Shown here one piece after another: positions 1 through 5,279 of a DNA stretch of 5,914 nucleotides (positions are counted from its first letter, which is position 1; each line of letters begins with the position of its first letter). The notes under the pieces are model-generated. The model worked only from the letters and a program-made list of their open reading frames with translations, searched no databases and was not told the DNA's origin. The DNA comes from Chloroflexia bacterium (lineage in GTDB: Bacteria; Chloroflexota; Chloroflexia; Thermomicrobiales; UBA6265): assembly GCA_013694885.1 (NCBI GenBank), contig JACDBO010000276.1, positions 1 to 5,914 on the forward strand. The letters run 5' to 3'. The position numbers were made by a program, and so were the translations under genes.

Positions 1-1
1 G

Positions 2-127
2 GATTGGGACGAAGGCAACCCACTGCGCAAGGACTACCCACTGCGCGGTTGGCGCGAGTTCCCGGTCTACAACACCGAACGCACCGTCCCGCGGGTCCGC
101 ACGCGCTGGACCGGAAGGGGGGTCTGA
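2..127 (+). CDS. nuoC: NADH-quinone oxidoreductase subunit C, C-terminal end (5' truncated by window)
   Basis: Only the last 41 codons are present, read from base 2 to a TGA at 125-127. The segment contains WDEGNPLRKDYPLRG, which matches the highly conserved C-terminal signature of the complex I 30-kDa subunit (NuoC/Nqo5/NDUFS3; typical form W-EG-PLRKDYPL). The remaining residues, ending in RTRWTGRGV, form a short basic tail. In the family, NuoC packs against NuoD in the hydrophilic arm at the cytoplasmic face and carries no redox cofactor. Its stop lies 5 nt before the nuoD ATG, so the two are almost certainly co-transcribed, and here they are separate genes rather than the fused nuoCD of E. 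coli. The bulk of the protein lies upstream of the window. The signature makes the identification firm despite the short length. Confidence 0.93.
   Translation, partial: DWDEGNPLRKDYPLRGWREFPVYNTERTVPRVRTRWTGRGV
113..122 (+). promoter_or_regulatory. Ribosome binding site of nuoD
   Basis: A purine run GGAAGGGGGG ends 10 nt before the ATG at 133 and overlaps the last codons of nuoC. It supports 133 as the nuoD start over the upstream in-frame TTG at position 4, which lies inside nuoC and would add 43 residues unlike the family. Confidence 0.6.
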
Positions 128-132
128 CACCG

Positions 133-1428
133 ATGGCCATCACCACCGACCCAACCACCACCGACACCCCGTTCGGCACACCCGGCGCCATCGTCCGCGA
201 GGACATGCCGGAAACCGGGACGCTGGAGATCACCGACGAGCAGGCGCTCGATACCGGCGAGCGGCTGATCACGCTCAACATGGGCCCGCAGCACCCCAGC
301 ACCCACGGCGTGATGCGCGTCATCCTCAAGCTTGACGGCGAGATGGTCACCGACTGCGACCCCGTCATCGGCTATCTCCACCGCGGCACCGAGAAGCTGG
401 GCGAGGCGCACCGCTACGTCCAGGTGACACCGTGGACCGACCGCACCGACTACGTCGCCGCGCCACTCAACAACCTGGGCTACATCCTCGCCGTGGAGAA
501 GCTCTGCGGTGTCGAGGCGCCGGAGCGGGCCCAGTATTGGCGCGTGATCATGGGCGAACTCAGCCGGGTCGCCTCCCATCTGATCTGGCTCGGCACGCAC
601 GCGCTGGACATCGGCGCGCTGTCGATGTCGCTCTACTGCTTTCGCGAACGCGAGATCATCCTCGACATCTTCGAGGCGTTCTGCGGCGCCCGCCTGACCA
701 CCAACATGATGGAGGTCGGCGGTTTCTCCCGCCCGATCCCGGAAAACCTCGTGCCGCAGATCCGCAACTTCCTGCGCATCTTCCCGGACCGCCAGCGGGA
801 GTACGCCGACCTGCTGAGTTCAAACCCGATCTGGATGGCGCGGACCAAGGGCGTCGGCGTCATCTCCCCCGAGGCGGCCGTCTCCTACGGGCTGACCGGC
901 GCCTGCCTGCGCGGATCAGGTATCAACTACGACGTGCGCAAGGCCAGCCCCTACCTCGTCTATGACCGGTTCGACTTCGAGGTGCCGCTCGGCCAGTACG
1001 GCGACACCTTCGACCGCTACCTCGTCCGCATGGAGGAGATGCGCCAGGCCTGCCGGATCGTCGAGCAGGCGCTGGATTACGTCGAGTCGATGGACTCCCC
1101 GCTGATGGCCTACGAGTCGAATTACGTGATCCCGCCGCACAAGGGCGCGATGACGACCGCCGAGGACATGCAGCGCCACTTCATCTGGGTGATCAAGGGG
1201 TTCAACCCACCCGTCGGCGAGGTCTACCAGGCGATCGAGCAATCCAAAGGCGAGCTCGGCTACTACATCGTCTCCGACGGTGGCCCGATGCCCTACCGCT
1301 TCCGCATCCGCACCCCCGACTTCGTCAACCTCGCCGTTCTGCCGCACATGGCCCACGGCGCGATGCTGGCCGACGTCGTCGCCCTGATCGGCACCATCGA
1401 CATCGTCCTCGGCTCCGTCGACCGCTAG
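133..1428 (+). CDS. nuoD: NADH-quinone oxidoreductase subunit D (49-kDa quinone-site subunit)
   Basis: Predicted 431-residue NuoD/Nqo4, the 49-kDa subunit of complex I. With NuoB and NuoH it builds the ubiquinone/menaquinone reduction chamber where the peripheral arm meets the membrane. Seen in the sequence: LNMGPQHPSTHGVMRV at about residues 48-63, GYLHRGTEKLGEAHR at 80-94, WTDRTDYVAAPLNN at 101-114, GACLRGSGINYDVRK around 256-270, and the terminal GSVDR. By homology, His58 in the HPSTHG loop and Tyr107 in TDYV are the quinone headgroup ligands, and both are present. Length is near the family norm of about 400, with a Thr-rich N-terminal extension of about 45 residues (start MAITTDPTTTDTP) before the first conserved block. 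Third positions of the first 100 codons are only about 6% A/T by hand count. It is followed after 10 nt by an unrelated Uma2-family gene instead of nuoE or nuoH. No sign of damage. Confidence 0.98.
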   Translation: MAITTDPTTTDTPFGTPGAIVREDMPETGTLEITDEQALDTGERLITLNMGPQHPSTHGVMRVILKLDGEMVTDCDPVIGYLHRGTEKLGEAHRYVQVTPWTDRTDYVAAPLNNLGYILAVEKLCGVEAPERAQYWRVIMGELSRVASHLIWLGTHALDIGALSMSLYCFREREIILDIFEAFCGARLTTNMMEVGGFSRPIPENLVPQIRNFLRIFPDRQREYADLLSSNPIWMARTKGVGVISPEAAVSYGLTGACLRGSGINYDVRKASPYLVYDRFDFEVPLGQYGDTFDRYLVRMEEMRQACRIVEQALDYVESMDSPLMAYESNYVIPPHKGAMTTAEDMQRHFIWVIKGFNPPVGEVYQAIEQSKGELGYYIVSDGGPMPYRFRIRTPDFVNLAVLPHMAHGAMLADVVALIGTIDIVLGSVDR

Positions 1429-1432
1429 GAGA
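1427..1432 (+). promoter_or_regulatory. Ribosome binding site of first Uma2 gene, overlapping the nuoD stop
   Basis: AGGAGA begins within the TAG stop of nuoD (1426-1428) and sits 6 nt before the ATG at 1439. This is a near-ideal Shine-Dalgarno sequence and spacing. It implies that the Uma2 gene is translated from the nuo transcript, possibly coupled to termination of nuoD. Confidence 0.65.
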
Positions 1433-1438
1433 CGTGGC

Positions 1439-1978
1439 ATGGCCACACCCGCGCTGCTGACGGCCGACGAGTTCGAGGTGATGCCAGGATGCAAGCGGTG
1501 TGAGCTGATCCGGGGTGAGATACGCGAGCGGCCATATCTCGGCGGCCTCGGTGGACGAGTCAACGCACAACTGACCGCCGAGATTGGCCGGTTCAACAAT
1601 CAGGACCAGTTGGGAGCAGCGTACTGCGGTGCGAGTTATGTTCTTTCCCGTGATCCCGACACTGTGCTTGGGCCGCACATCTCATTTGTCCGCGCTGGAC
1701 AACCACCCAAGGATGATCGGGATGGGTTTCTGCGCCGAATCCCTGACCTGGCGATAGAGATCGTCGCACCAGACGAAGGGTTCAGCGAGCTATTCGAGAA
1801 GGTCGCGATCTTGCACCATGCTGGCGTACCGCTCGTATGGGTCGTCGATACGTTCTGCAAGATGGTCTTCGTTTGGCATGCAAACGGCACCGCTCAGACA
1901 CTCACTCAGAGCGATACACTGGGCGGCGAAGAGGTGCTTCCGGGCTTCCATCTACCACTCGCGGACATCTTCCGATAG
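1439..1978 (+). CDS. Uma2-family (DUF820) protein, predicted PD-(D/E)XK nuclease fold, altered active site
   Basis: Predicted 179-residue soluble protein of the Uma2/DUF820 family, often annotated as a putative restriction endonuclease; its true substrate and role are not known. Seen in order: LTADEFEVMPG (7-17), CELIRGEI (21-28, family form YELIDGEL), TVLGPHISFVRA (75-86), PDLAIEIVAP (102-111), EKVAILHHAGVPLVWVVD (120-137), and a C-terminal VLPGFHLPLADIF typical of the family. By family knowledge the metal-binding core is an Asp in GPD-(V/I)-SFV, a Glu in DLA-(V/I)-E, and a Lys in EKVA. Glu107 and Lys121 are present, but the Asp position is His80, and the Tyr usually four residues after the Lys is Leu125. 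Catalysis may therefore be weakened or lost, although the frame is intact. About 35% of its codons end in A/T by hand count, against about 6% for the start of nuoD, suggesting foreign origin. It sits 10 nt after nuoD and 44 nt before a second Uma2 gene. No membrane segment or signal peptide is visible. Confidence 0.88.
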   Translation: MATPALLTADEFEVMPGCKRCELIRGEIRERPYLGGLGGRVNAQLTAEIGRFNNQDQLGAAYCGASYVLSRDPDTVLGPHISFVRAGQPPKDDRDGFLRRIPDLAIEIVAPDEGFSELFEKVAILHHAGVPLVWVVDTFCKMVFVWHANGTAQTLTQSDTLGGEEVLPGFHLPLADIFR

Positions 1979-2022
1979 CGCGATCGCTTGCCGGTCGGCG
2001 TGGTGGCGTAGAGAGGTAGGAA

Positions 2023-2700
2023 ATGATGACGACGACAACGACAGCGGTGCAGAACCTGCCCGAACAGCGTGTCACTCTCAACAATGTCTCGTGGACGACC
2101 TACGAGTCGCTGCTTGCCGACCACGTTGACAGCAGCGTGCCGCACTTCGCCTACGACCAGGGGATGTTGGAGATCGTGAGCCCATCTACCGGTCACGAGG
2201 AAACCAACCGAACACTGGCGATGCTGGTCGAGGTGATCGCGGAAGAACTGTTGATTAACGTGAGAAACGTCGGATCAATGACGTTCAAGCGCGAAGACAT
2301 ACTGCGCGGATTCGAGCCAGATACGAGCTTCTATATCCAAAGCGCGCCTCGGGTTGCCGGGAAAGTGCAGCTCGACGCCGCCGTCGACCCACCGCCCGAT
2401 CTGGTCATTGAGATCGACGTCACCAGTTCGTCGCTGAACAAGCTCTCCATCTACGCTCAGATGGGCATTCCCGAAGTTTGGCGTTATTTGCCAGAATCAG
2501 ATCAGGTGAGCATTCTTCGGCTCGAGGAAGGTGCGTACGCTGCACTCAACGAGAGTCCCGCCTTTCCCTCGCTTACCCCTGACGATCTGGTGCGGTTGGT
2601 TGTTGCCAGTCGATCGCTCCAGCGCATCGACTGGCTCAAAAATGTGCGCGCTTGGGTACGGGCGCGGGAAGTGGCGCCCGATCGTTCCGGCGACGAGTAG
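2023..2700 (+). CDS. Uma2-family (DUF820) protein, predicted PD-(D/E)XK nuclease fold, intact core
   Basis: Predicted 225-residue soluble Uma2/DUF820-type protein. Function within the family is unproven; a nuclease-like role is inferred from the fold. Seen in order: VSWTTYESLLADH (22-34), FAYDQGMLEIVSPSTGHE (42-59), MTFKREDILRGFEPDTSFYIQ (around 86-106), PPPDLVIEIDVTSSSLNKLSIYAQMGIPEVWRY (within 123-155), and a C-terminal region ending RSGDE. The expected core is complete: Asp100 in EPDTS, Glu130 in DLVIEID, Lys140 in LNKLSIY, and Tyr144. It belongs to the EIDVTSSS branch, clearly distinct from the preceding Uma2 gene, so the pair is unlikely to be a recent tandem duplication. About 29% of codons end in A/T, again unlike the neighbouring nuo genes. 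ATG 2023 follows a GAGGTAGGA purine stretch; a second ATG directly after it (2026) could also serve. The next gene, nuoH, starts 145 nt downstream. Confidence 0.9.
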   Translation: MMTTTTTAVQNLPEQRVTLNNVSWTTYESLLADHVDSSVPHFAYDQGMLEIVSPSTGHEETNRTLAMLVEVIAEELLINVRNVGSMTFKREDILRGFEPDTSFYIQSAPRVAGKVQLDAAVDPPPDLVIEIDVTSSSLNKLSIYAQMGIPEVWRYLPESDQVSILRLEEGAYAALNESPAFPSLTPDDLVRLVVASRSLQRIDWLKNVRAWVRAREVAPDRSGDE

Positions 2701-2845
2701 CGATGCACGTTTTCGCGTGCGACAACGGTCGGACAATCGCGGTACCATAGCGAACGGCCGCTGGCTCGTGCGTCGGCGGCGGGGAAGGCAGGCGCGCACC
2801 TCGCGAAAAGCAGAGGGCGCGCCCAGCAAGGGCTGACAGATACCG
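2701..2845 (+). other. GC-rich spacer between second Uma2 gene and nuoH
   Basis: This 145-nt spacer has no recognisable gene. It contains a small inverted repeat GCACG/CGTGC at 2705-2709 and 2716-2720, and a perfect 7-bp inverted repeat at 2791-2823. A weak promoter-like pair, GCGACA (2719-2724) and TACCAT (2743-2748) with an 18-nt spacer, could restart transcription for nuoH, but each box matches the sigma-70 consensus at only 4 of 6 positions. The end carries the nuoH ribosome binding site AAGGG at 2828-2832, 13 nt before the ATG. A frame ending in TGA at 2834-2836 reads as a short basic tail (EGAPSKG) and may be the remnant of a gene that once preceded nuoH. Confidence 0.5.
2791..2823. repeat. 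Perfect 7-bp inverted repeat upstream of nuoH
   Basis: GGCGCGC at 2791-2797 is mirrored by GCGCGCC at 2817-2823 across a 19-nt loop, ending only 4 nt before the AAGGG ribosome binding site of nuoH. No T-run follows, so it is not a typical intrinsic terminator. An mRNA hairpin affecting nuoH translation or transcript stability is possible. In such a GC-rich stretch a chance match is also plausible. Confidence 0.35.
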
Positions 2846-3889
2846 ATGGCGGAGCAACCGATCTGGCTCACGTTTATCGTGGCCTTCATCATCATGAACG
2901 TCCTGCTCGTGGGCATGGCGTACATGACCTACTTCGAGCGCAAGGTCATGGCGGCGATGCAGGACCGGATGGGTCCGACGCGCACCGGCCCCAAGGGCCT
3001 GCTCCAACCGATTGCCGACGGCATCAAGCTGCTGGGCAAGGAGGACCTGATCCCGGCCGCCGCCGACAAGGTCGTCTTCTTCTTCGCGCCGCTGATCGTC
3101 TTCGTCACCGCCCTCGTCTCCGTCGCGGTCATCCCCTTCGGCGGCACGGTCCAAATCTTCGGTCGCGACGTCAACCTCTTCGTCACCGATCTCAACGTCG
3201 GCGCGCTGTTCATCCTCGCTATCGGCTCCGCCGGCGTCTACGGCATCATCCTCGGCGCCTGGGCTTCGGCGAACCGTTATTCCCTGCTCGGCGGGCTGCG
3301 CTCGGCCGCTCAGGTCGTCTCCTACGAGATCATCCTCGGCCTGTCGCTCGTCGGCATCTTCCTGATCACCGGTTCGCTCAGCCTGCGCGACATCCTGCTC
3401 GCTCAGCAGCAACCGCTGGAGTTCGGCCCGCTCTCGCTCAGCAACTGGTACATCCTCTCCCAACCGCTCGCCTTCGTCCTCTTCCTGATCGCCGCCGTGG
3501 CGGAGACCAACCGGGCTCCCTTTGACCTGCCCGAGGCCGAGACCGAGCTCGTCTCCGGGTTCCACACCGAGTACTCGGCGTTCCGGTTCTCCTTCTACTT
3601 CCTCGGTGAGTACATCAACATGATCGTCGTCTCCCTCTTCGCCAGCACCCTCTTCCTGGGAGGAACGAGCGGGCCCGGTTCCGAGGCGTACTGGGGTCTC
3701 GGCCTGCTCTGGCTGCTGCTGAAGACAGTCATCTTCCTCTTCTTCTACGTCTGGCTGCGGACCACACTTCCCCGCTTCCGCTTCGACCAGTTGATGGGGA
3801 TCGCCTGGAAGGTGCTGCTGCCGCTGGCGCTGCTCAACATCGTCATCACGGCCTTCATTCGCCTGGTCAGCAACGGGCAGGTGTTCTAG
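2846..3889 (+). CDS. nuoH: NADH-quinone oxidoreductase subunit H (ND1-type membrane subunit)
   Basis: Predicted 347-residue integral membrane protein of the NuoH/ND1 family, which anchors the peripheral arm and forms the entrance and floor of the quinone chamber. Both family signatures are visible: TYFERKVMAAMQDRMGPTRTG (28-48) leading into GLLQPIADGIKLLGKED (51-67), and ETNRAPFDLPEAETELVSG (220-238) followed by FHTEYSAFRFSFYFLGEY. Roughly eight hydrophobic segments can be drawn, near residues 8-30, 75-97, 118-140, 155-177, 203-219, 245-271, 285-305 and 322-342, as expected for ND1. The conserved acidic residues of the second cytoplasmic loop (Asp227, Glu230, Glu232, Glu234) are all present. 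Length is normal. ATG 2846 gives the standard short N-terminus before the first membrane segment. It is unusual in following two Uma2 genes, and in being followed by a repeat-bearing spacer and nuoJ instead of nuoI. Codon use returns to the strong G/C-ending pattern of nuoD. Confidence 0.98.
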   Translation: MAEQPIWLTFIVAFIIMNVLLVGMAYMTYFERKVMAAMQDRMGPTRTGPKGLLQPIADGIKLLGKEDLIPAAADKVVFFFAPLIVFVTALVSVAVIPFGGTVQIFGRDVNLFVTDLNVGALFILAIGSAGVYGIILGAWASANRYSLLGGLRSAAQVVSYEIILGLSLVGIFLITGSLSLRDILLAQQQPLEFGPLSLSNWYILSQPLAFVLFLIAAVAETNRAPFDLPEAETELVSGFHTEYSAFRFSFYFLGEYINMIVVSLFASTLFLGGTSGPGSEAYWGLGLLWLLLKTVIFLFFYVWLRTTLPRFRFDQLMGIAWKVLLPLALLNIVITAFIRLVSNGQVF

Positions 3890-3908
3890 CGCATGCGATG
3901 CCGACTCC

Positions 3909-3994
3909 GTCATTTCGAGTGCACGAGAACTCTCTTGTTCCGTCGGCACGCGTCACACATCAACGAGAGATTTCTCGCTGCGGCTCGAAATGAC
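3909..3994. repeat. Interspersed palindromic repeat, copy A (nuoH-nuoJ spacer)
   Basis: An 86-nt imperfect palindrome. The outer arms GTCATTTCGAG (3909-3919) and CTCGAAATGAC (3984-3994) are perfectly complementary. The inner arms 3931-3939 and 3962-3970 pair with one G-T wobble, leaving a 22-nt loop. Its arms closely match copy B at 5177-5263 (shared elements GTCATT-TCGAG, GCGAGAAATCTCTCGTT and AACGAGAGATT), while the loop sequence differs. The pattern resembles dispersed palindromic repeats known from Chloroflexota and other bacteria; I cannot name a mobilising enzyme. It begins 19 nt after the nuoH stop. Transcribed, it would form a long hairpin in the operon mRNA, with possible effects on stability or read-through. 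No T-run follows it and no target-site duplication is evident. Confidence 0.85.
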
Positions 3995-4017
3995 AGATTA
4001 GGCGGCTCGGAGTGACA
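3981..4017. repeat. Short tandem duplication of the repeat end
   Basis: The 15 nt at 3981-3995 (CGGCTCGAAATGACA) recur at 4003-4017 as CGGCTCGGAGTGACA, 13 of 15 identical and offset by 22 nt. The second unit looks like a decayed extra right end of copy A, from a local duplication or from the remains of an earlier neighbouring repeat. Confidence 0.6.
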
Positions 4018-4074
4018 AACCTGGCACATTTTCGGCAGGTTGTACGAGGCCGCGCCGACCGCACCAGGCACGAT

Positions 4075-4079
4075 AGGGG
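4075..4079 (+). promoter_or_regulatory. Ribosome binding site of nuoJ
   Basis: AGGGG lies 9 nt before the ATG at 4089 and fixes the nuoJ start after the long repeat-bearing spacer. Apart from this site and the repeat, I see no convincing promoter or gene in 3890-4088. Confidence 0.5.
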
Positions 4080-4088
4080 TACCGACGA

Positions 4089-4799
4089 ATGCCCTGGGAT
4101 GTGATCTTCTTCTACCTGATCGGTGGGGTGAGCGTGCTCACCGCGCTCGGCGTGGTCGTGGCCAATAACCCGGTCCACGCCGGGATATTCCTAGTGATCT
4201 GCTTCCTCAACGTCGCCGGCATCTTCGTGATGCTCGGCGCCGAGTTTCTGGCCGTCACCCAGGTAATCGTCTACACCGGCGCGATCCTCGTCCTCGTCCT
4301 CTTCGTGCTGATGCTGGTCGACCCGGACGACCTGCCCGAGTTTCACACCGCACGGCCGGTGCAGCGCTACGTCGGTTTCCTGCTCGGCGCCGTGCTGCTG
4401 CTCGAAGTCGGTGCCGCGATCCTGACCTGGACGCGGTTCGCACCCGAAGGAACGGCCACTCCGGAGAACATCGCCTTCGTCGGCGGCAACACCCAGGCGC
4501 TCGGCCGGCTGCTCTACACCGACTATCTCCTTGCCTTCGAGGTCATCTCGCTCGTCCTGATCGTGGGTATCATCGGCGCCATCGTCCTGGCGCTGCCGGA
4601 GCGACTCGGCGAGCGCACCGGCACGCGACGCGATACCATCAGCCTCGGCCATGCCCGCGGCACCGACACCGCCGCACTCCCGGTCGGGCCGCGCGGCGAG
4701 ACGCCGATCACGGTCGACCGCGACCGCGCCCAACCCACACCGGCCATGACGCGCGGTCTGATCATGGCCAAGGACGCCGACGAGTACACGACGGTCTAG
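4089..4799 (+). CDS. nuoJ: NADH-quinone oxidoreductase subunit J (ND6-type membrane subunit), long C-terminal tail
   Basis: Predicted 236-residue NuoJ/ND6 subunit of the membrane arm, located between NuoH and the antiporter-like subunits and involved in the conformational link from quinone reduction to proton pumping. Five hydrophobic segments are visible, near residues 5-25, 30-50, 56-77, 95-115 and 147-169. Family hallmarks include NPVHAGIFLVICFLNVAGIFVMLGAEFLA (within 27-55), the VYTGAILVLVLFVLML block (61-76), where Tyr62 and the flexible glycine lie in the third segment, and FEVISLVLIVGIIGAIVLA (150-168) with Glu151. After about residue 170 comes a hydrophilic, Arg/Asp-rich tail of about 66 residues ending DADEYTTV, longer than the tails of many bacterial NuoJ proteins. 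It lies 199 nt after nuoH, without the usual nuoI between, and 35 nt before nuoK. Codon use matches the other nuo genes. Confidence 0.96.
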   Translation: MPWDVIFFYLIGGVSVLTALGVVVANNPVHAGIFLVICFLNVAGIFVMLGAEFLAVTQVIVYTGAILVLVLFVLMLVDPDDLPEFHTARPVQRYVGFLLGAVLLLEVGAAILTWTRFAPEGTATPENIAFVGGNTQALGRLLYTDYLLAFEVISLVLIVGIIGAIVLALPERLGERTGTRRDTISLGHARGTDTAALPVGPRGETPITVDRDRAQPTPAMTRGLIMAKDADEYTTV

Positions 4800-4834
4800 C
4801 GCTGTGCGGGCCGGGAGGATGAGACGAGAACGGC

Positions 4835-5143
4835 ATGGGTGAGCTGGGGATCGAGCACTTCCTGTTCCTGAGCGCGGCGCTCTTCATCATCGGGATGATG
4901 GGGGTGCTGACGCGCCGCAACGTCCTGATCATCTTCATGTGCGTCGAACTGATGGTGACTGCCGTCAATATCTCGCTCGTCGCCTTCGGTGTGGCCACCG
5001 ACACGATGAATGGGCAAGCCTTCGTGATCTTCACCGTCTCTGTCGCCGCCGCCGAAGCCGCGGTCGGCCTCGGCATCATCCTGGCGCTGAATCGACGCGG
5101 CAAGTCGCTGGATGTCGACGACATCCGCGCCCTGCGGGATTGA
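4835..5143 (+). CDS. nuoK: NADH-quinone oxidoreductase subunit K (ND4L-type membrane subunit)
   Basis: Predicted 102-residue NuoK/ND4L, a small three-helix subunit of the membrane arm that carries part of the central acidic proton path. Hydrophobic segments lie near residues 5-25, 30-52 and 62-85. Seen are GVLTRRNVLIIFMCVELM (23-40) and VSVAAAEAAVGLGIILAL (68-85). Glu38 and Glu74 correspond to the two functionally essential membrane glutamates of E. coli NuoK (Glu36 and Glu72), and Arg27/Arg28 to its conserved loop arginines. Length is typical (about 100), and the C-terminal DDIRALRD resembles that of other bacterial homologues. The start ATG 4835 agrees with family N-termini. The best ribosome binding site, GGGAGG at 4813-4818, is unusually far away (16 nt). 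It is followed by a spacer with the second palindromic repeat before nuoL. Confidence 0.97.
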   Translation: MGELGIEHFLFLSAALFIIGMMGVLTRRNVLIIFMCVELMVTAVNISLVAFGVATDTMNGQAFVIFTVSVAAAEAAVGLGIILALNRRGKSLDVDDIRALRD

Positions 5144-5176
5144 GGTGGGGCTTCGGTATGGCCGCTCTCCAAGGTT

Positions 5177-5263
5177 GTCATTTTCGAGCTGCAGCGAGAA
5201 ATCTCTCGTTCAAGGGAAGCACGGTGCCCATCAACGAGAGATTCCTCGTGCGCTCGGAATGAC
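5177..5263. repeat. Interspersed palindromic repeat, copy B (nuoK-nuoL spacer)
   Basis: An 87-nt imperfect palindrome of the same family as copy A. The innermost stem is 11 bp and perfect (5200-5210 with 5233-5243, core AATCTCTCGTT). The outer ends GTCATT (5177-5182) and AATGAC (5258-5263) pair, and the middle is imperfect. The loop (5211-5232) is 22 nt, as in copy A, but mostly different in sequence. It starts 33 nt after the nuoK stop and ends 59 nt before the nuoL ATG, so both known copies lie between nuo genes without breaking a frame. Short frames read through it (for example peptides containing CHSER-RNLSL) are products of the repeat and not genes. No flanking duplication is visible. 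Confidence 0.87.
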
Positions 5264-5279
5264 AGAGTGGCGGGTGAGG

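Noticed and set aside
4..132. N-terminal extension of nuoD from the TTG at position 4
   Set aside because: This stretch encodes the nuoC C-terminus in another frame; ATG 133 has a good ribosome binding site and fits the family length.
67..1599. Long - strand frames antisense to nuoD (67-600, 916-1599)
   Set aside because: Shadow frames of a GC-rich gene; the translations are biased in Asp, His, Val and Gly, with no family motif.
1439..2700. Restriction-modification or toxin-antitoxin pair formed by the two Uma2 genes
   Set aside because: No methyltransferase, antitoxin-like small protein or DNA-binding domain is visible, and both proteins are of the same fold. The 'restriction endonuclease' label comes from family annotation only.
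2636..3949. 437-codon open frame on the - strand antisense to nuoH
   Set aside because: It arises from the strong G/C third-position bias of nuoH, is an extremely acidic low-complexity translation of that pattern, matches no family, and is opposed by a certain gene on the + strand.
3909..3994. Intrinsic terminator for nuoH
   Set aside because: The structure is a long hairpin but lacks a following T-run, recurs as a dispersed repeat, and is followed by more nuo genes on the same strand.
4191..4733. 180-codon - strand frame antisense to nuoJ
   Set aside because: Same cause: antisense shadow, low-complexity charged translation, and no ribosome binding context worth defending.
3909..5263. CRISPR array
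   Set aside because: Only two copies, over 1.2 kb apart with genes in between, and each is internally palindromic over its full length.
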